A stretch of DNA of 44,277 nucleotides from a virus, in IMG/VR virus record IMGVR_UViG_3300047089_000190, positions 1 through 44,277 of that record; one strand, written 5' to 3'. Of the stretch, positions 25,213 to 32,237 are shown in pieces; the stretch's first letter is position 1; every line of letters starts with the position of its first letter. The notes below the pieces were generated by a model that was not told the DNA's origin, did not search any database, and saw nothing but the letters and a program-made list of their open reading frames with translations. Position numbers and translations under genes: made by a program.

Positions 25213-25605
25213 CTATTCGTCCCCATCAGCGTTGCGGGCGAGAGCGCGGACAAGCATACTGCGAAGCTCCCGCACAATCTCGATTTGCGAATGAACGCGA
25301 AACTCACCGAACTCCACATTACCAAACAACCGTCCTTCTGCGACCTGGATAGCCTCACTAATCGCCTTGGCCCACGCTTCCGCGACTTCGGCCTCGGCGC
25401 TGGCAAGTAACCTCGCGCAATTCTTAACTGACAACTCGGCTGTGTCGCGTTCGGCCTTGAGGCGGGCGATTTCTGCGAGAAGAGGGCGCAACAAATCCGC
25501 GCAAATGTAGTCGCTGCTCGTACCGTTATATCCCTGCGATTCCATTTCTTCATGGTTCGCCAACCACTCCGTAGCCTTTCCGATTGCGTCCAGATCAGCG
25601 GTCAT
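25213..25605 (-). CDS. Coiled-coil hypothetical protein, 130 aa
   Basis: Starts at ATG 25605, with GGAG about 12 bases upstream and a 4-base overlap with the lipoprotein stop. An 8-codon longer form is possible. Residues 40-85 (LLAEIARLKAERDTAELSVK and after) form a heptad-like coiled coil, and a basic helix lies near the end (EIVRELRSMLVRALAR). It resembles the many phage proteins of this kind in early operons whose function is unknown. A 78-base gap separates it from the metallophosphoesterase. Confidence 0.65.
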   Translation of the reverse strand: MTADLDAIGKATEWLANHEEMESQGYNGTSSDYICADLLRPLLAEIARLKAERDTAELSVKNCARLLASAEAEVAEAWAKAISEAIQVAEGRLFGNVEFGEFRVHSQIEIVRELRSMLVRALARNADGDE

Positions 25606-25724
25606 CCGGTCGCATCTCCGCCGTTGCATCCGTAGGTATCGCAGTTCGGGTTGTCTCGTTGCGTGTCATTTGATGCGGCGCATCCGGACAGCATCAAACA
25701 TAGAATGATAATATATTTCGTCAT
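25602..25724 (-). CDS. Micro-lipoprotein, 40 aa
   Basis: A very short gene with ATG at 25724 and TGA ending at 25602, overlapping its neighbours by 4 bases on both sides. The product starts MTKYIIILCLMLSGCAAS, a complete lipoprotein signal with lipobox L-S-G-C (Cys 15). It is followed by a 25-residue polar tail containing two more cysteines (NCDTYGC). It has the repeated CTCCG-AGGA start cassette (GGAGGAACGACATG). It is Rz1-like in size and type, but Rz partners normally lie beside it and none does here. Other possibilities are superinfection exclusion or envelope tuning. Confidence 0.65.
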   Translation of the reverse strand: MTKYIIILCLMLSGCAASNDTQRDNPNCDTYGCNGGDATG

Positions 25725-25954
25725 GTCGTTCCTCCGAGTGCGGTTGGCTTAAGCCGTTTGCGGCAGAAGAATTGCTCCCTCACCCCGTCTCCGCCATACA
25801 AGACTTCCGCGCGCCCAACCGAGTAGTAGCCCTCGCGCTTAATGACCTCACATTCGCCGCGCGTTTGGTAGGCCCAGATCGGAATCTCAATCGGCAAACC
25901 AGGCACGTTTCCACTGATTGCTGTTAGTTTTGCGATCAGTACCCATTCAATCAT
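25721..25954 (-). CDS. Hypothetical protein, 77 aa
   Basis: ATG at 25954 carries the shared leader GGAGAAACGACATG. The protein has a beta-rich N-terminus (MIEWVLIAKLTAISGN) and then YQTRGECEVIKREGYYSVGR and CRKRLKPTALGGTT. This reads like the small phage or host proteins that convert a 'feature, delta, Cys' pattern, possibly with a signal-like first segment. Two cysteines are present. Its last five codons (ALGGTT-stop) are part of the repeated start cassette for the next gene. Function unknown. Confidence 0.6.
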   Translation of the reverse strand: MIEWVLIAKLTAISGNVPGLPIEIPIWAYQTRGECEVIKREGYYSVGRAEVLYGGDGVREQFFCRKRLKPTALGGTT

Positions 25955-26117
25955 GTCGTTTCTCCGAGTGCGCCGGATCGTTTGTGCATGGATACGCGCG
26001 GCCTTCCCAAACGTGCCACCACTTGCCCTCGTACTCTTCTCGGTCGAAGAAAAGAGCGCAGCCCTTGCACGGCGGCTTGCGAGAGATTTCAACAGGTATA
26101 ATATCCTCAGGGCTCAT
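25947..26117 (-). CDS. Small putative metal-binding protein, 56 aa
   Basis: ATG at 26117 with GGAGGAACGACATG directly upstream; TGA ends at 25947. The product contains PPCKGCALFFDREEYEGKWW and AYPCTNDPAHS. The Cys-x-x-Cys plus a later Cys and His could bind zinc, and the KWWHVWEGR stretch is typical of small host-nuclease-like folds but too short to assign. Start and stop overlap the neighbouring genes. Confidence 0.55.
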   Translation of the reverse strand: MSPEDIIPVEISRKPPCKGCALFFDREEYEGKWWHVWEGRAYPCTNDPAHSEKRHD

Positions 26118-26173
26118 GTCGTTCCTCCGAGTGCGCGGCGGGCGATGATTTCAGCAGCTCTATCGTCGGTCAC
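26114..26173 (-). CDS. Possible 19-codon micro-gene in the start cassette
   Basis: GTG at 26173 opens a 19-codon frame (MTDDRAAEIIARRALGGTT) that ends in the ATGA overlap of the next gene. It has GGAAAGCGAAC upstream. The last residues ALGGTT are identical to the end of the 77-residue protein at 25721, because both are encoded by the repeated leader. It could be a real micropeptide, a leader for translational coupling, or the remnant of a longer gene. Confidence 0.3.
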   Translation of the reverse strand: MTDDRAAEIIARRALGGTT

Positions 26174-26339
26174 GTTCGCTTTCCAATCGTAACAGGCAGA
26201 CCTTACCCTCTGAATATAGTTGAGCCGGGTCAACATCTGGAAAGCTGCCAACGGGACGCTCTGCCGCTTGGTCAAAATAAGTGATTGCGCGGCGCATCCA
26301 CGTCAGCAATTCATCTTTCGCCTGTACGTCTGAAATCAT
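26160..26339 (-). CDS. Hypothetical protein, 59 aa
   Basis: ATG at 26339 overlaps the upstream stop (ATGA), with GGGAGCG in front; stop TAG at 26160-26162. The product begins MISDVQAKDELLTWMRRAIT and ends with a basic helix (LLRLESERDRR). It is small, helical and soluble, with no motif recognised. It belongs to the overlapped chain of micro-genes 25602-27288. Confidence 0.5.
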   Translation of the reverse strand: MISDVQAKDELLTWMRRAITYFDQAAERPVGSFPDVDPAQLYSEGKVCLLRLESERDRR

Positions 26340-27073
26340 CTCGCTCCCCCTCCCGGCGCGCGGGCGGTTGAATCTTCGTGCAGTGCGCGGCGGGCGGCGC
26401 GAAGTTCAGCAACCGCTGGTCCAGAACGATTGCTTGCCAACTCTCGCACCTTCGCCATTGCTGTCCTCGCCTCGTCAGAATCGGCAAGATGCTGGCACAA
26501 GATAGTTTCCGCAGCTCTCATACCGTGGGCGTAAGCAAGGTCATTAAGTATATCAGCGTTCGCAATCTCCCGCGCCTGCGCTTCGATCTGTGCGCGGGCA
26601 ATCGCTCCACATTCCCGACTATAATCAGCACTCATGGCCTGCGCTTCGATCTTATCGTGCGCGACCTTCAGTTTGCCGATAGTCTTTGCGAGCGCCGAAC
26701 GGAACTGTTCAGTCTCGGCACTCCGCGCTTCGAGCATGGAGGCGGCTTTGTCGAGGACTCGTGCAAACGGTTCATCCCAATCCGATGATTCTTGCTCCCA
26801 TTTCGCCCGCTTACGCAGCGTTGCAATCATTTCCTCCACATCCCCGCTCAGGGCGGGAGGCGGAGGCAAGCAGTTGAGAATCGCGTGTACTTCGGCCGTT
26901 GCCGTGCGCCGGATCATCAGCGACAAATCATTCGGGACCGCCAACACCGTATCCCACGAAATGCCTTTGTATTTTTCTGTGACCATTTCGCTTGCCTGAA
27001 ACGAATCCCACAACGCTCTCGCGCATCGTTCAAGCGTATCGCCGTTCCATCGTTCCGGCTCTCTATCGGTCAT
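26336..27073 (-). CDS. Coiled-coil hypothetical protein, 245 aa
   Basis: ATG 27073 is chosen for the GAGGA 7 bases upstream. An in-frame ATG at 27103 that overlaps the previous stop would add 10 residues. The protein starts MTDREPERWNGDTLERCARA and is almost entirely helical, with an Ala/Glu/Arg-rich coiled coil in residues 90-200 and a proline-glycine tail. It resembles early-operon phage proteins of unknown function. It could oligomerise or bind nucleic acid, but nothing proves this. Confidence 0.65.
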   Translation of the reverse strand: MTDREPERWNGDTLERCARALWDSFQASEMVTEKYKGISWDTVLAVPNDLSLMIRRTATAEVHAILNCLPPPPALSGDVEEMIATLRKRAKWEQESSDWDEPFARVLDKAASMLEARSAETEQFRSALAKTIGKLKVAHDKIEAQAMSADYSRECGAIARAQIEAQAREIANADILNDLAYAHGMRAAETILCQHLADSDEARTAMAKVRELASNRSGPAVAELRAARRALHEDSTARAPGGGAR

Positions 27074-27099
27074 GGCTTGGTCCTCGCGGGCGCTGGTGG

Positions 27100-27288
27100 T
27101 CATGGAAGCACTCGCCGCAAGTTTTCATGGCGCACGAATCTCCAAGTGCCGTCATACCGTCCGTCGAGATACACGCTGTCATCGTCTGCTTGAACGACGC
27201 GGCCAAACTTGAAACCGGCATACTGGATATTTGACGAATTAGTTATTTCAACGACCTCGCCCAACTTCGGCTTCCATTTTCCGCTCAT
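27100..27288 (-). CDS. Small SH3-like hypothetical protein, 62 aa
   Basis: ATG 27288, with GGGACGGGAA upstream. The pattern GEVVEITNSSNIQYAGFKFG, RVVQADDDSVYLDG and WRFVRHENLRRVL reads as a five-strand SH3- or KOW-like barrel. Similar tiny proteins occur in phage early operons. A direct partner is not evident. It is linked by overlap to the 245-residue coiled-coil protein and, on the other side, to a 10-codon frame. Confidence 0.55.
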   Translation of the reverse strand: MSGKWKPKLGEVVEITNSSNIQYAGFKFGRVVQADDDSVYLDGRYDGTWRFVRHENLRRVLP

Positions 27289-27317
27289 TTCCCGTCCCTC
27301 TCGCGCCCGTTGGTCAT
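27285..27317 (-). CDS. Possible 10-codon coupling micro-frame
   Basis: A frame of 10 codons plus stop (MTNGRERDGK) overlaps the stop of the XF1762-like gene by ATGA and the start of the SH3-like gene by ATGA. No separate ribosome site is needed if translation is coupled, so it could pass ribosomes between the two genes. It may simply be chance in a compact junction. Confidence 0.2.
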   Translation of the reverse strand: MTNGRERDGK

Positions 27318-27802
27318 GCGGCCAATTCCCACCGGAATTTGTCTTGTTTCGGGGTTTTGTCCACGCGCGGCCGTGACGGACAATTCCAGCTGCGGCCCTT
27401 CACTTCAGCCGCGATGCGGAAACCGACCGCGCGAAGCGATGCGCCGCTTTCGGTTTTGAGTGTGTACGTTGATACGCGACGATAGCCGAGTGCGAAGATT
27501 GCCTTGCACGATGCGCCATAAAGGAACGATGAGGCGTTGCGCGTTCCGTCTGTAGCGAGCCGGGTAATCTCAAGCGTCATGCCGTCCTGCATGGCTCGCG
27601 CGTTCGGCCGCCCGATGATCGAAACGCCTACGATGGAGCCAGCCAGTACCGCGCCGAGAGAGAATTTATGCCCCGTCACCGGCCCATGATGGCGGTGATG
27701 CTGCGCGACAAACGCGTTGGCCTCGCCCAACTCCAACGGAATAAGCGACAATCTCTCCCGCCCATTGCTTTCCGTCATGGGGGATTCACGCGATTCTGAC
27801 AT
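27314..27802 (-). CDS. XF1762-family-like protein (GNAT-like)
   Basis: A 162-residue protein. ATG 27802 is used because AGGA lies 6 bases upstream; it overlaps the HNH gene by 17 bases. LSLIPLELGEANAFVAQHHR, HHGPVTGHKFSLGAV, and EITRLATDGTRNASSFLYGA are the hallmarks of a phage and prophage family named after Xylella XF1762. Its fold resembles N-acetyltransferases with a shortened acceptor site. The substrate is unknown. The conserved HHRHH cluster is intact. It is often found in early phage operons beside recombination genes, as here. Confidence 0.75.
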   Translation of the reverse strand: MSESRESPMTESNGRERLSLIPLELGEANAFVAQHHRHHGPVTGHKFSLGAVLAGSIVGVSIIGRPNARAMQDGMTLEITRLATDGTRNASSFLYGASCKAIFALGYRRVSTYTLKTESGASLRAVGFRIAAEVKGRSWNCPSRPRVDKTPKQDKFRWELAA

Positions 27803-28169
27803 AACGTCCTGCTTGCCAGTCGTATTTCCAGGCTTTCGGGTTGGGAGCGGAGAGCGACCGCTTCGACTTGGTGACCCCCAGATGCTTTTTGCGGGTACGG
27901 GCGACTTTCGCTTTTTCTGCCACGTCGGCGCCAGTCAACAGCGCATGACACGGCGCGCATACCGCCCGCATCTTCGTCTCGCGGTTTTCGCCGCCGTTTA
28001 TCAGCGCGGGTCGATGATCGAATTGCGGCCGATTGCGCGGACCAAAGAGAGAGTAGCAGTCGGCGCAACGCCAATCCTGCCGAATAATCATCCGGTCCTT
28101 GACGCGGCGCGGAACCGGCGTGTCGTCGGTCTTGCCGACCCATTCTTTGACCGCCCTAGCCAAGCCCAA
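27786..28169 (-). CDS. HNH endonuclease, early operon
   Basis: A 127-residue protein with zinc-binding CxxC pairs (WRCADCYSLFG and VCAPCHALLTG) and the beta-beta-alpha core PQFDHRPALINGGENR, giving D-H...N...H. A basic tail (KVARTRKKHLGVTKSKRS) would help DNA binding. It is a free-standing HNH in an operon with recombination genes, so it may cut host DNA, act as a homing enzyme or help replication. Start ATG 28169 overlaps the upstream gene by 14 bases; the stop overlaps the XF1762-like gene. Confidence 0.8.
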   Translation of the reverse strand: MGLARAVKEWVGKTDDTPVPRRVKDRMIIRQDWRCADCYSLFGPRNRPQFDHRPALINGGENRETKMRAVCAPCHALLTGADVAEKAKVARTRKKHLGVTKSKRSLSAPNPKAWKYDWQAGRYVRIA

Positions 28170-28368
28170 GCCTCCCCTCTTCCGCCCAGATTTCTTCGGC
28201 GTCTCGCTTGGCTTCAGTCAGAGTCTCGAAAGCCTCCGCCAGACATTCGCCGGCATCGTCCACAGTTCGCTGATTGTGTTCGCGCCGTCCCAGAAGAATG
28301 CGCGCGTCATCGTCCATGTCGGCACGCATCGCCAGGATGGTCATGCCGTTCCAGTTTTGTAGTGCCAT
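28156..28368 (-). CDS. Hypothetical protein downstream of RecT, 70 aa
   Basis: ATG 28368 follows the RecT stop directly. The sequence MALQNWNGMTILAMRADMDD and the acidic helix ECLAEAFETLTEAKRDAEEI suggest a small helical acidic protein. Such small acidic proteins often sit beside annealases, but no known family is recognised. Confidence 0.55.
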   Translation of the reverse strand: MALQNWNGMTILAMRADMDDDARILLGRREHNQRTVDDAGECLAEAFETLTEAKRDAEEIWAEEGRLGLG

Positions 28369-29058
28369 TCAATCCTCCAAACAGGCTTCGGGGGGAATTG
28401 CCGGTTTTGTGTCCTGTACGGGCGATGGATCGTCCAGAAAAGCCGTGGACTTTACTTCGCGCTCAGCCGGAGCTTCCAAGTCTCTCACTTCCTCCGCAAT
28501 CGCCAGCCCTTTCAGGCAATCGGCAAAGCCGTTGCGCAAGGCAAAGGCGCGGGCGCGGTTGAACAGCATCCGCGAGGGGTACAGAATCCATGGCTGCTTC
28601 GACGAATTGGCCCACAGCTTTGCGCGTTTGGCATCGGCGACCGAGAATTTGCCCTCGTAAGGGTTTGGCTGGCCTTTGCGCCATGCGCGAAAAATCGCCG
28701 TATAGGAATCCGTATCTTCCTCGCCCTCGAACAGCGACTCATGGTTGACCAGCGTACCGTTGCGCTGTGCCAGGGCCACCGCCAGATCGCCCCACACCGC
28801 CGGGCGGTTGTTGATGATGGCAATGCCGGAAAGCGCCTGCATGGGCGGCACGCCAAGTTCCAGTCCGCACATGATCCCGATGGTGACTTGTTCGGCGTCC
28901 TTGTAACTGGAAGGCGCCAGTCCAGACTTCCAGATGGCGCTCGCAAAGCGCGAGGCTTCGACATGATCGCGCGGGACGATGGCCTGTACCACCCCCCCGG
29001 CGAGCATGGGGGTCTTCGGCTTTTCGACAACGGCCGGCAGGGTTTGTGGTTCGCTCAT
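28369..29058 (-). CDS. recT: RecT-family single-strand annealing protein
   Basis: A 229-residue protein from ATG 29058, with GGAGACAAC upstream and a 4-base overlap with the pentapeptide gene. The core YKDAEQVTIGIMCGLELGVP, MQALSGIAIINNRPAVWGDL and LYPSRMLFNRARAFALRNGF matches the RecT/Bet-like annealing proteins of phages (the GLxLGxP and iiNgrp-wGD patterns). It anneals complementary strands during recombination-dependent replication. The acidic, proline-rich C-terminus may bind host SSB or the exonuclease. Together with the exonuclease at 29908 it forms an exonuclease-annealase pair. Confidence 0.9.
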   Translation of the reverse strand: MSEPQTLPAVVEKPKTPMLAGGVVQAIVPRDHVEASRFASAIWKSGLAPSSYKDAEQVTIGIMCGLELGVPPMQALSGIAIINNRPAVWGDLAVALAQRNGTLVNHESLFEGEEDTDSYTAIFRAWRKGQPNPYEGKFSVADAKRAKLWANSSKQPWILYPSRMLFNRARAFALRNGFADCLKGLAIAEEVRDLEAPAEREVKSTAFLDDPSPVQDTKPAIPPEACLED

Positions 29059-29897
29059 GTTGTCTCCGTAAGTTGCTTCTTCGCCCTCTCCCGCATGTCG
29101 GCCAGCGCCGATGAGTTCGATGCAGCCCAATTCGGTACCGGCTCGTTTGGCGTCGATTTCAGATAGAGCAGCATTCCAGCATTGGCGGGGCCGTATTTGC
29201 GTTCAAGATCGAATCCGGCCTTGCCCGCGAGACAGATTGCATAACCAGCGCGGCAATGCGTTGTCTGGCACCAGTTCGTTTCATCACAGTCCTCTTTATT
29301 GCCATGCCATGAGCCCATATCGAAACCGTTTTGTTTTTTTGCTTTGTTCTCGGCTATTGCAGCGAGAATCGCGGCGTCAATATTGGGAATAAGCGGCACA
29401 CTCTCAAGAATGCCCGTCAGGTCCGCGCCCGCCAGGTCCGCGCCCGTCAGGTCCGCGCCCGTCAGGTCCGCGCCCCTCAGGTCCGCGCCCCTCAGGACCG
29501 CGCCCGTCAGGTCCGCGCCCGTCAGGTCCGCGCCCGCCAGGACCGCGTCCCTCAGGTCCGCGCCCGCCAGGTCCGCGCCCGTCAGGTCCGCGCCCGTCAG
29601 GTCCGCGCCCGCCAGGTCCGCGCCCGTCAGGACCGCGCCCCTCAGGACCGCGCCCGTCAGGTCCGCGCCCGCCAGGTCCGCGCCCGCCAGGTCCGCGCCC
29701 GTCAGGACCGCGCTCGTCAGGACCGCGCCCGCCAGGACCGCGCCCGTCAGGTCCGCGCCCGTCAGGTCCGCGCCCGCCGCGTAAGCCAATTTTACAGCAA
29801 GGCCGCGTTTGATCGAAATGCTTGCGCGCGCAGAGCACTCAATCTCGGCGGTGAATTGTACTTTGCCTGACCAGCGATTCTTAATCTCGAATTTCAT
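29055..29897 (-). CDS. Pentapeptide-repeat protein with C-terminal Cys/His domain
   Basis: A 280-residue protein from ATG 29897 (GGAGACGAAGC upstream). Residues 1-42 form a leader domain. Residues 43-162 are 24 perfect pentapeptides of the form A[D/V]L[T/A/R]G, which build a right-handed quadrilateral beta-helix. Residues 163-280 form a domain with GSWHGNKEDCDETNWCQTTH and CRAGYAICLAGKAGF, which I know fused to phage pentapeptide repeats. Pentapeptide proteins such as Qnr and MfpA mimic B-DNA and bind gyrase. A DNA-mimic role (gyrase, restriction or recombination control) is plausible but unproven here. It lies between exonuclease and annealase genes. Confidence 0.85.
   Translation of the reverse strand: MKFEIKNRWSGKVQFTAEIECSARASISIKRGLAVKLAYAAGADLTGADLTGAVLAGAVLTSAVLTGADLAGADLAGADLTGAVLRGAVLTGADLAGADLTGADLTGADLAGADLRDAVLAGADLTGADLTGAVLRGADLRGADLTGADLTGADLAGADLTGILESVPLIPNIDAAILAAIAENKAKKQNGFDMGSWHGNKEDCDETNWCQTTHCRAGYAICLAGKAGFDLERKYGPANAGMLLYLKSTPNEPVPNWAASNSSALADMRERAKKQLTETT
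29412..29771 (-). repeat. 24-unit, 15-bp tandem repeat encoding pentapeptides
   Basis: Twenty-four 15-base units, GCG-GWC-CTG-RSG-GGC on the coding strand. Variation is almost limited to codon 2 (GAC or GTC) and codon 4 (ACG, GCG or AGG), plus one unit ending in S and one in D. Synonymous positions hardly vary, so the array expanded or was homogenised recently. All other frames stay open across it by repetition only. Confidence 0.95.
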
Positions 29898-29907
29898 GCT
29901 TCGTCTC

Positions 29908-30954
29908 CTAAAGCGCCCACGGCGGAATGTCGCCGTCTTGCAGCATTTCGATTTTCTGCGGTGTCACCCAAGGCAACTCTCCGTAGGTATCAAGACAGGT
30001 GCCATAAGTCTGTTTCAGCGACTCGATTTCCGCGCGGGCCGTCTCACATATCATGGATTGAGGTGAGAGTGTACGGCCGATGACCGCCGGGGCGGGGCCT
30101 TTCGACTGAAAAATCCACAGCCATGTCTTCGGGGAATCGGCCAACAGCGATTTCATCAGCGGGTCATATTCGGGAGACACGCCGTCGCTGCGCCCATCCT
30201 TGACAAACCCCGCAACGAAACTCGCCGCTTCCATGTAGAACGTTGCCTGTATGTGATAGCGGCGGCGGCCTATTTCCAGCCGCACCGTATCGGCCAAGGG
30301 CGTTCCGCTCTGGGCCTGGATGGTTTTCAAATCAACGATCGCGCGTGCCTTCAGATAGTCCAGTCTCGCTTTGCAATTCACACCGATCTTCGGACAGGTC
30401 CAGAAGATTGATACCTCGCTGGCGCCGCCCGAAAATGCCTTGGAAAAAGTCGGGTCACGTTCGATCATCGCGGCGGCAATCTCGATCTTGTCCAACCATT
30501 TTTGCGTGAGGAAGGTCTTGCCGGCGTGCGCGGCTTCGTGGGTGTCAAGGAAGTGATCCCAGATTTTTGCGTTTGGGTCGGCTTCGTGCAGCCGCTCGAT
30601 CAGTTCGGCTTTAGACCCCGAGACTTTCAGTCCGAGTTCGCGCAGCCGCGCTTTCAGGTCGTCGGCAGTTTCCAGACAGTCGGGGAAATCCTCCGGTATC
30701 ACCTTTGGCGCATAGCAGGCGTTGAATGCTGCTGGCCCCTCGCAAATCCGTTTGTGGAAGGCGGAGCCCAGGTCTTTCGCTTCGGACGACGTTTCGTCTG
30801 CCAGCACATCGGCCTGATTCGGATTCATGCTCGACCGCACCCAGAAATCGAGCGGCGATTGGCGCAGATTCTTCATCCCTGATGCAGAGAGCGCCGGGAC
30901 CGAATGGTAAGACTTTTCGTCAAGATCAAAATACACGCCTTCTTTGAAATCCAT
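29908..30954 (-). CDS. PD-(D/E)XK exonuclease with embedded SAP segment
   Basis: A 348-residue protein from ATG 30954 (TAATG overlap with the HNH stop, GGAGG upstream). The phage exonuclease core is clear: SYHSVPALSASGMKNLRQSP and LGSAFH at the start, then CKARLDYLKARAIVDLKTIQ with the catalytic Asp...Asp-Leu-Lys, and YHIQATFYMEA. It resembles the DUF3799/RecE-type nucleases that resect double-strand ends for RecT. Residues about 96-125 (TADDLKARLRELGLKVSGSK and AELIERL) read as a SAP DNA-binding helix pair between the first motif and the catalytic lobe. The operon order exonuclease, pentapeptide, annealase supports the role. Confidence 0.85.
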   Translation of the reverse strand: MDFKEGVYFDLDEKSYHSVPALSASGMKNLRQSPLDFWVRSSMNPNQADVLADETSSEAKDLGSAFHKRICEGPAAFNACYAPKVIPEDFPDCLETADDLKARLRELGLKVSGSKAELIERLHEADPNAKIWDHFLDTHEAAHAGKTFLTQKWLDKIEIAAAMIERDPTFSKAFSGGASEVSIFWTCPKIGVNCKARLDYLKARAIVDLKTIQAQSGTPLADTVRLEIGRRRYHIQATFYMEAASFVAGFVKDGRSDGVSPEYDPLMKSLLADSPKTWLWIFQSKGPAPAVIGRTLSPQSMICETARAEIESLKQTYGTCLDTYGELPWVTPQKIEMLQDGDIPPWAL

Positions 30955-31523
30955 TACACAGACCTCCAATGGTGACGTGTGCCAATGTTGCCGATTGTTG
31001 AGGTCGCAACCCCATATTCCTTTGCAATTTCTCTATGCTTAACACCGCTGGCAATTAGCACTCGAATCGCTATTACATCGCGTTCTTTGAGTTTTGCCTT
31101 TGCGTGGCGCTCACCGCGATAAGTGGTGCCGAGAACGTGGCCGCGTGCGCGGAACGCCTCTGGGTCAATCTGCCAACCAGCCCGACCTTTGGAAATCATA
31201 TCTTGCATGTTGTCGCTCCGCGTTCCCGTAAACAAATGGTCAGGGTTTACACAGGCGCGGCTGTCACACGTGTGACAGAGTTTGTGGCCAGCAGGGATAG
31301 TCCGCCCGACCAACTGCCACGCAATTAAGTGCGCATAGCTTGTTCTGCCACCCATCAACAGCCGCCCGTAGCCGTTTTTGAATGTTGCCGCCGTCCATAT
31401 CCAACAACCCTTCTCGTTCTTTCGGAGTTTGCGGTTGAACCTGGCCGGGGCGGTCGCGAGCGCGAGGGCAAAGCGAGCCTTGGCAAGATCGGCTTTCGGC
31501 ACAGCCTCGAAAAATTCTGGCAC
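30954..31523 (-). CDS. HNH homing-type endonuclease with C-terminal HTH
   Basis: A 189-residue protein from GTG 31523, with AGGAG 6 bases upstream; first gene of the leftward early block. CWIWTAATFKNGYGRLLMGG, AGHKLCHTC and CVNPDHLFTGTRSDN form the HNH_3-type nuclease (His, Asn, His visible). The C-terminus YRGERHAKAKLKERDVIAIR then REIAKEYGVATSTIGNI is a NUMOD/HTH-like DNA-recognition module typical of phage intron-type HNH enzymes. It is free-standing. It could spread itself at this locus or act as a nicking enzyme. Confidence 0.85.
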   Translation of the reverse strand: MPEFFEAVPKADLAKARFALALATAPARFNRKLRKNEKGCWIWTAATFKNGYGRLLMGGRTSYAHLIAWQLVGRTIPAGHKLCHTCDSRACVNPDHLFTGTRSDNMQDMISKGRAGWQIDPEAFRARGHVLGTTYRGERHAKAKLKERDVIAIRVLIASGVKHREIAKEYGVATSTIGNIGTRHHWRSV

Positions 31524-31730
31524 ACATTCTCCTAAGTTAATGCCAGCGCCTCACGTCTTGCCCAGCACGTCCCACATTGCGAGCGTCTTAATCCGCTATC
31601 GGGATGCGACATACAACGACTCGCCCGCACAATCTTCCAGAATTTTCGTCCGGCGTGGTAAATTTCCGGTTAATGCTCTTGACCGCGCAAACTTATCCAC
31701 TAAAGAATTGCCCGTCGAAGGGAACCATAG
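31524..31730. promoter_or_regulatory. Divergent intergenic region with promoter and DnaA-box-like site
   Basis: About 207 bases between the first leftward gene and the RusA gene. On the + strand, TTGACC (31679-31684), a 16-base spacer and TAAAGA (31701-31706) form a plausible promoter for the resolvase operon. Inside the spacer, TTATCCACT (31693-31701) matches the DnaA box at 8 of 9 positions. No convincing -10 was found for the leftward genes, although they must start here or nearby. No other gene is seen in this gap. Confidence 0.4.
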
Positions 31731-32237
31731 ATGGATTCTACCGCAGCCTTCATCGGGCGCTTCGCGCCCGCAGTCAAACAACCCAAACCCAAAAAGCAAA
31801 AGATACTCGGCCAGCTCCGGGAAATATCATTCACTATTCCGGGACTCATCGGCGGCAAGGCAAGGCCACGCTTTTCCATGCGGCAGGGGCCGGGCGGCCC
31901 TATCGCCCATGCCTACACCCCGCTCAAAACCAAGAGCGACGAAGCCATTGTACGGCACTATGCCCATGACGCGGTGCGTGAAAGCGGCTTGCTGCACGGC
32001 CCACTGGAATTGACCATGCATGTTGTGCGGACTTGTCCGGCGTCGTGGTCGCAGAAGAAAAAGGCCGCCGCCCACTGGATCACCGGCAAGCCCGATGCGG
32101 ACAACTCCATCAAGCTCGCGGGCGACGCCATGAACGGAATCGTCTATGGCGACGACGCCCAGATTTCCTGTGTGTCGTTTCACCGGACCTATGGAGCAGA
32201 AAATTCTGTGCATATCACGGTAAGCGAACTCACATGA
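31731..32237 (+). CDS. rusA: RusA-like Holliday junction resolvase
   Basis: A 168-residue protein from ATG 31731. The signature KPDADNSIKLAGDAMNGIVY then GDDAQI is the RusA active-site block: the Asp residues of KPDADN and YGDD coordinate Mg. The N-terminus FTIPGLIGGKARPRFSMRQG also fits. It resolves recombination or replication intermediates before packaging, matching the exonuclease-annealase pair nearby. It leads the rightward replication block and overlaps the next gene by ATGA. Confidence 0.9.
   Translation: MDSTAAFIGRFAPAVKQPKPKKQKILGQLREISFTIPGLIGGKARPRFSMRQGPGGPIAHAYTPLKTKSDEAIVRHYAHDAVRESGLLHGPLELTMHVVRTCPASWSQKKKAAAHWITGKPDADNSIKLAGDAMNGIVYGDDAQISCVSFHRTYGAENSVHITVSELT

Noticed and set aside
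29412-29771. CRISPR-like array
   Set aside because: The units are contiguous 15-mers without unique spacers and code for pentapeptides.
29299-29870. Open frames on the + strand across the pentapeptide array (Arg-Ser-Ala-Pro-Val type and Gln-Val-Arg-Ala-Arg type)
   Set aside because: They exist only because a 15-base unit stays open in all frames. The minus-strand frame has the known pentapeptide pattern, a ribosome site and overlaps.
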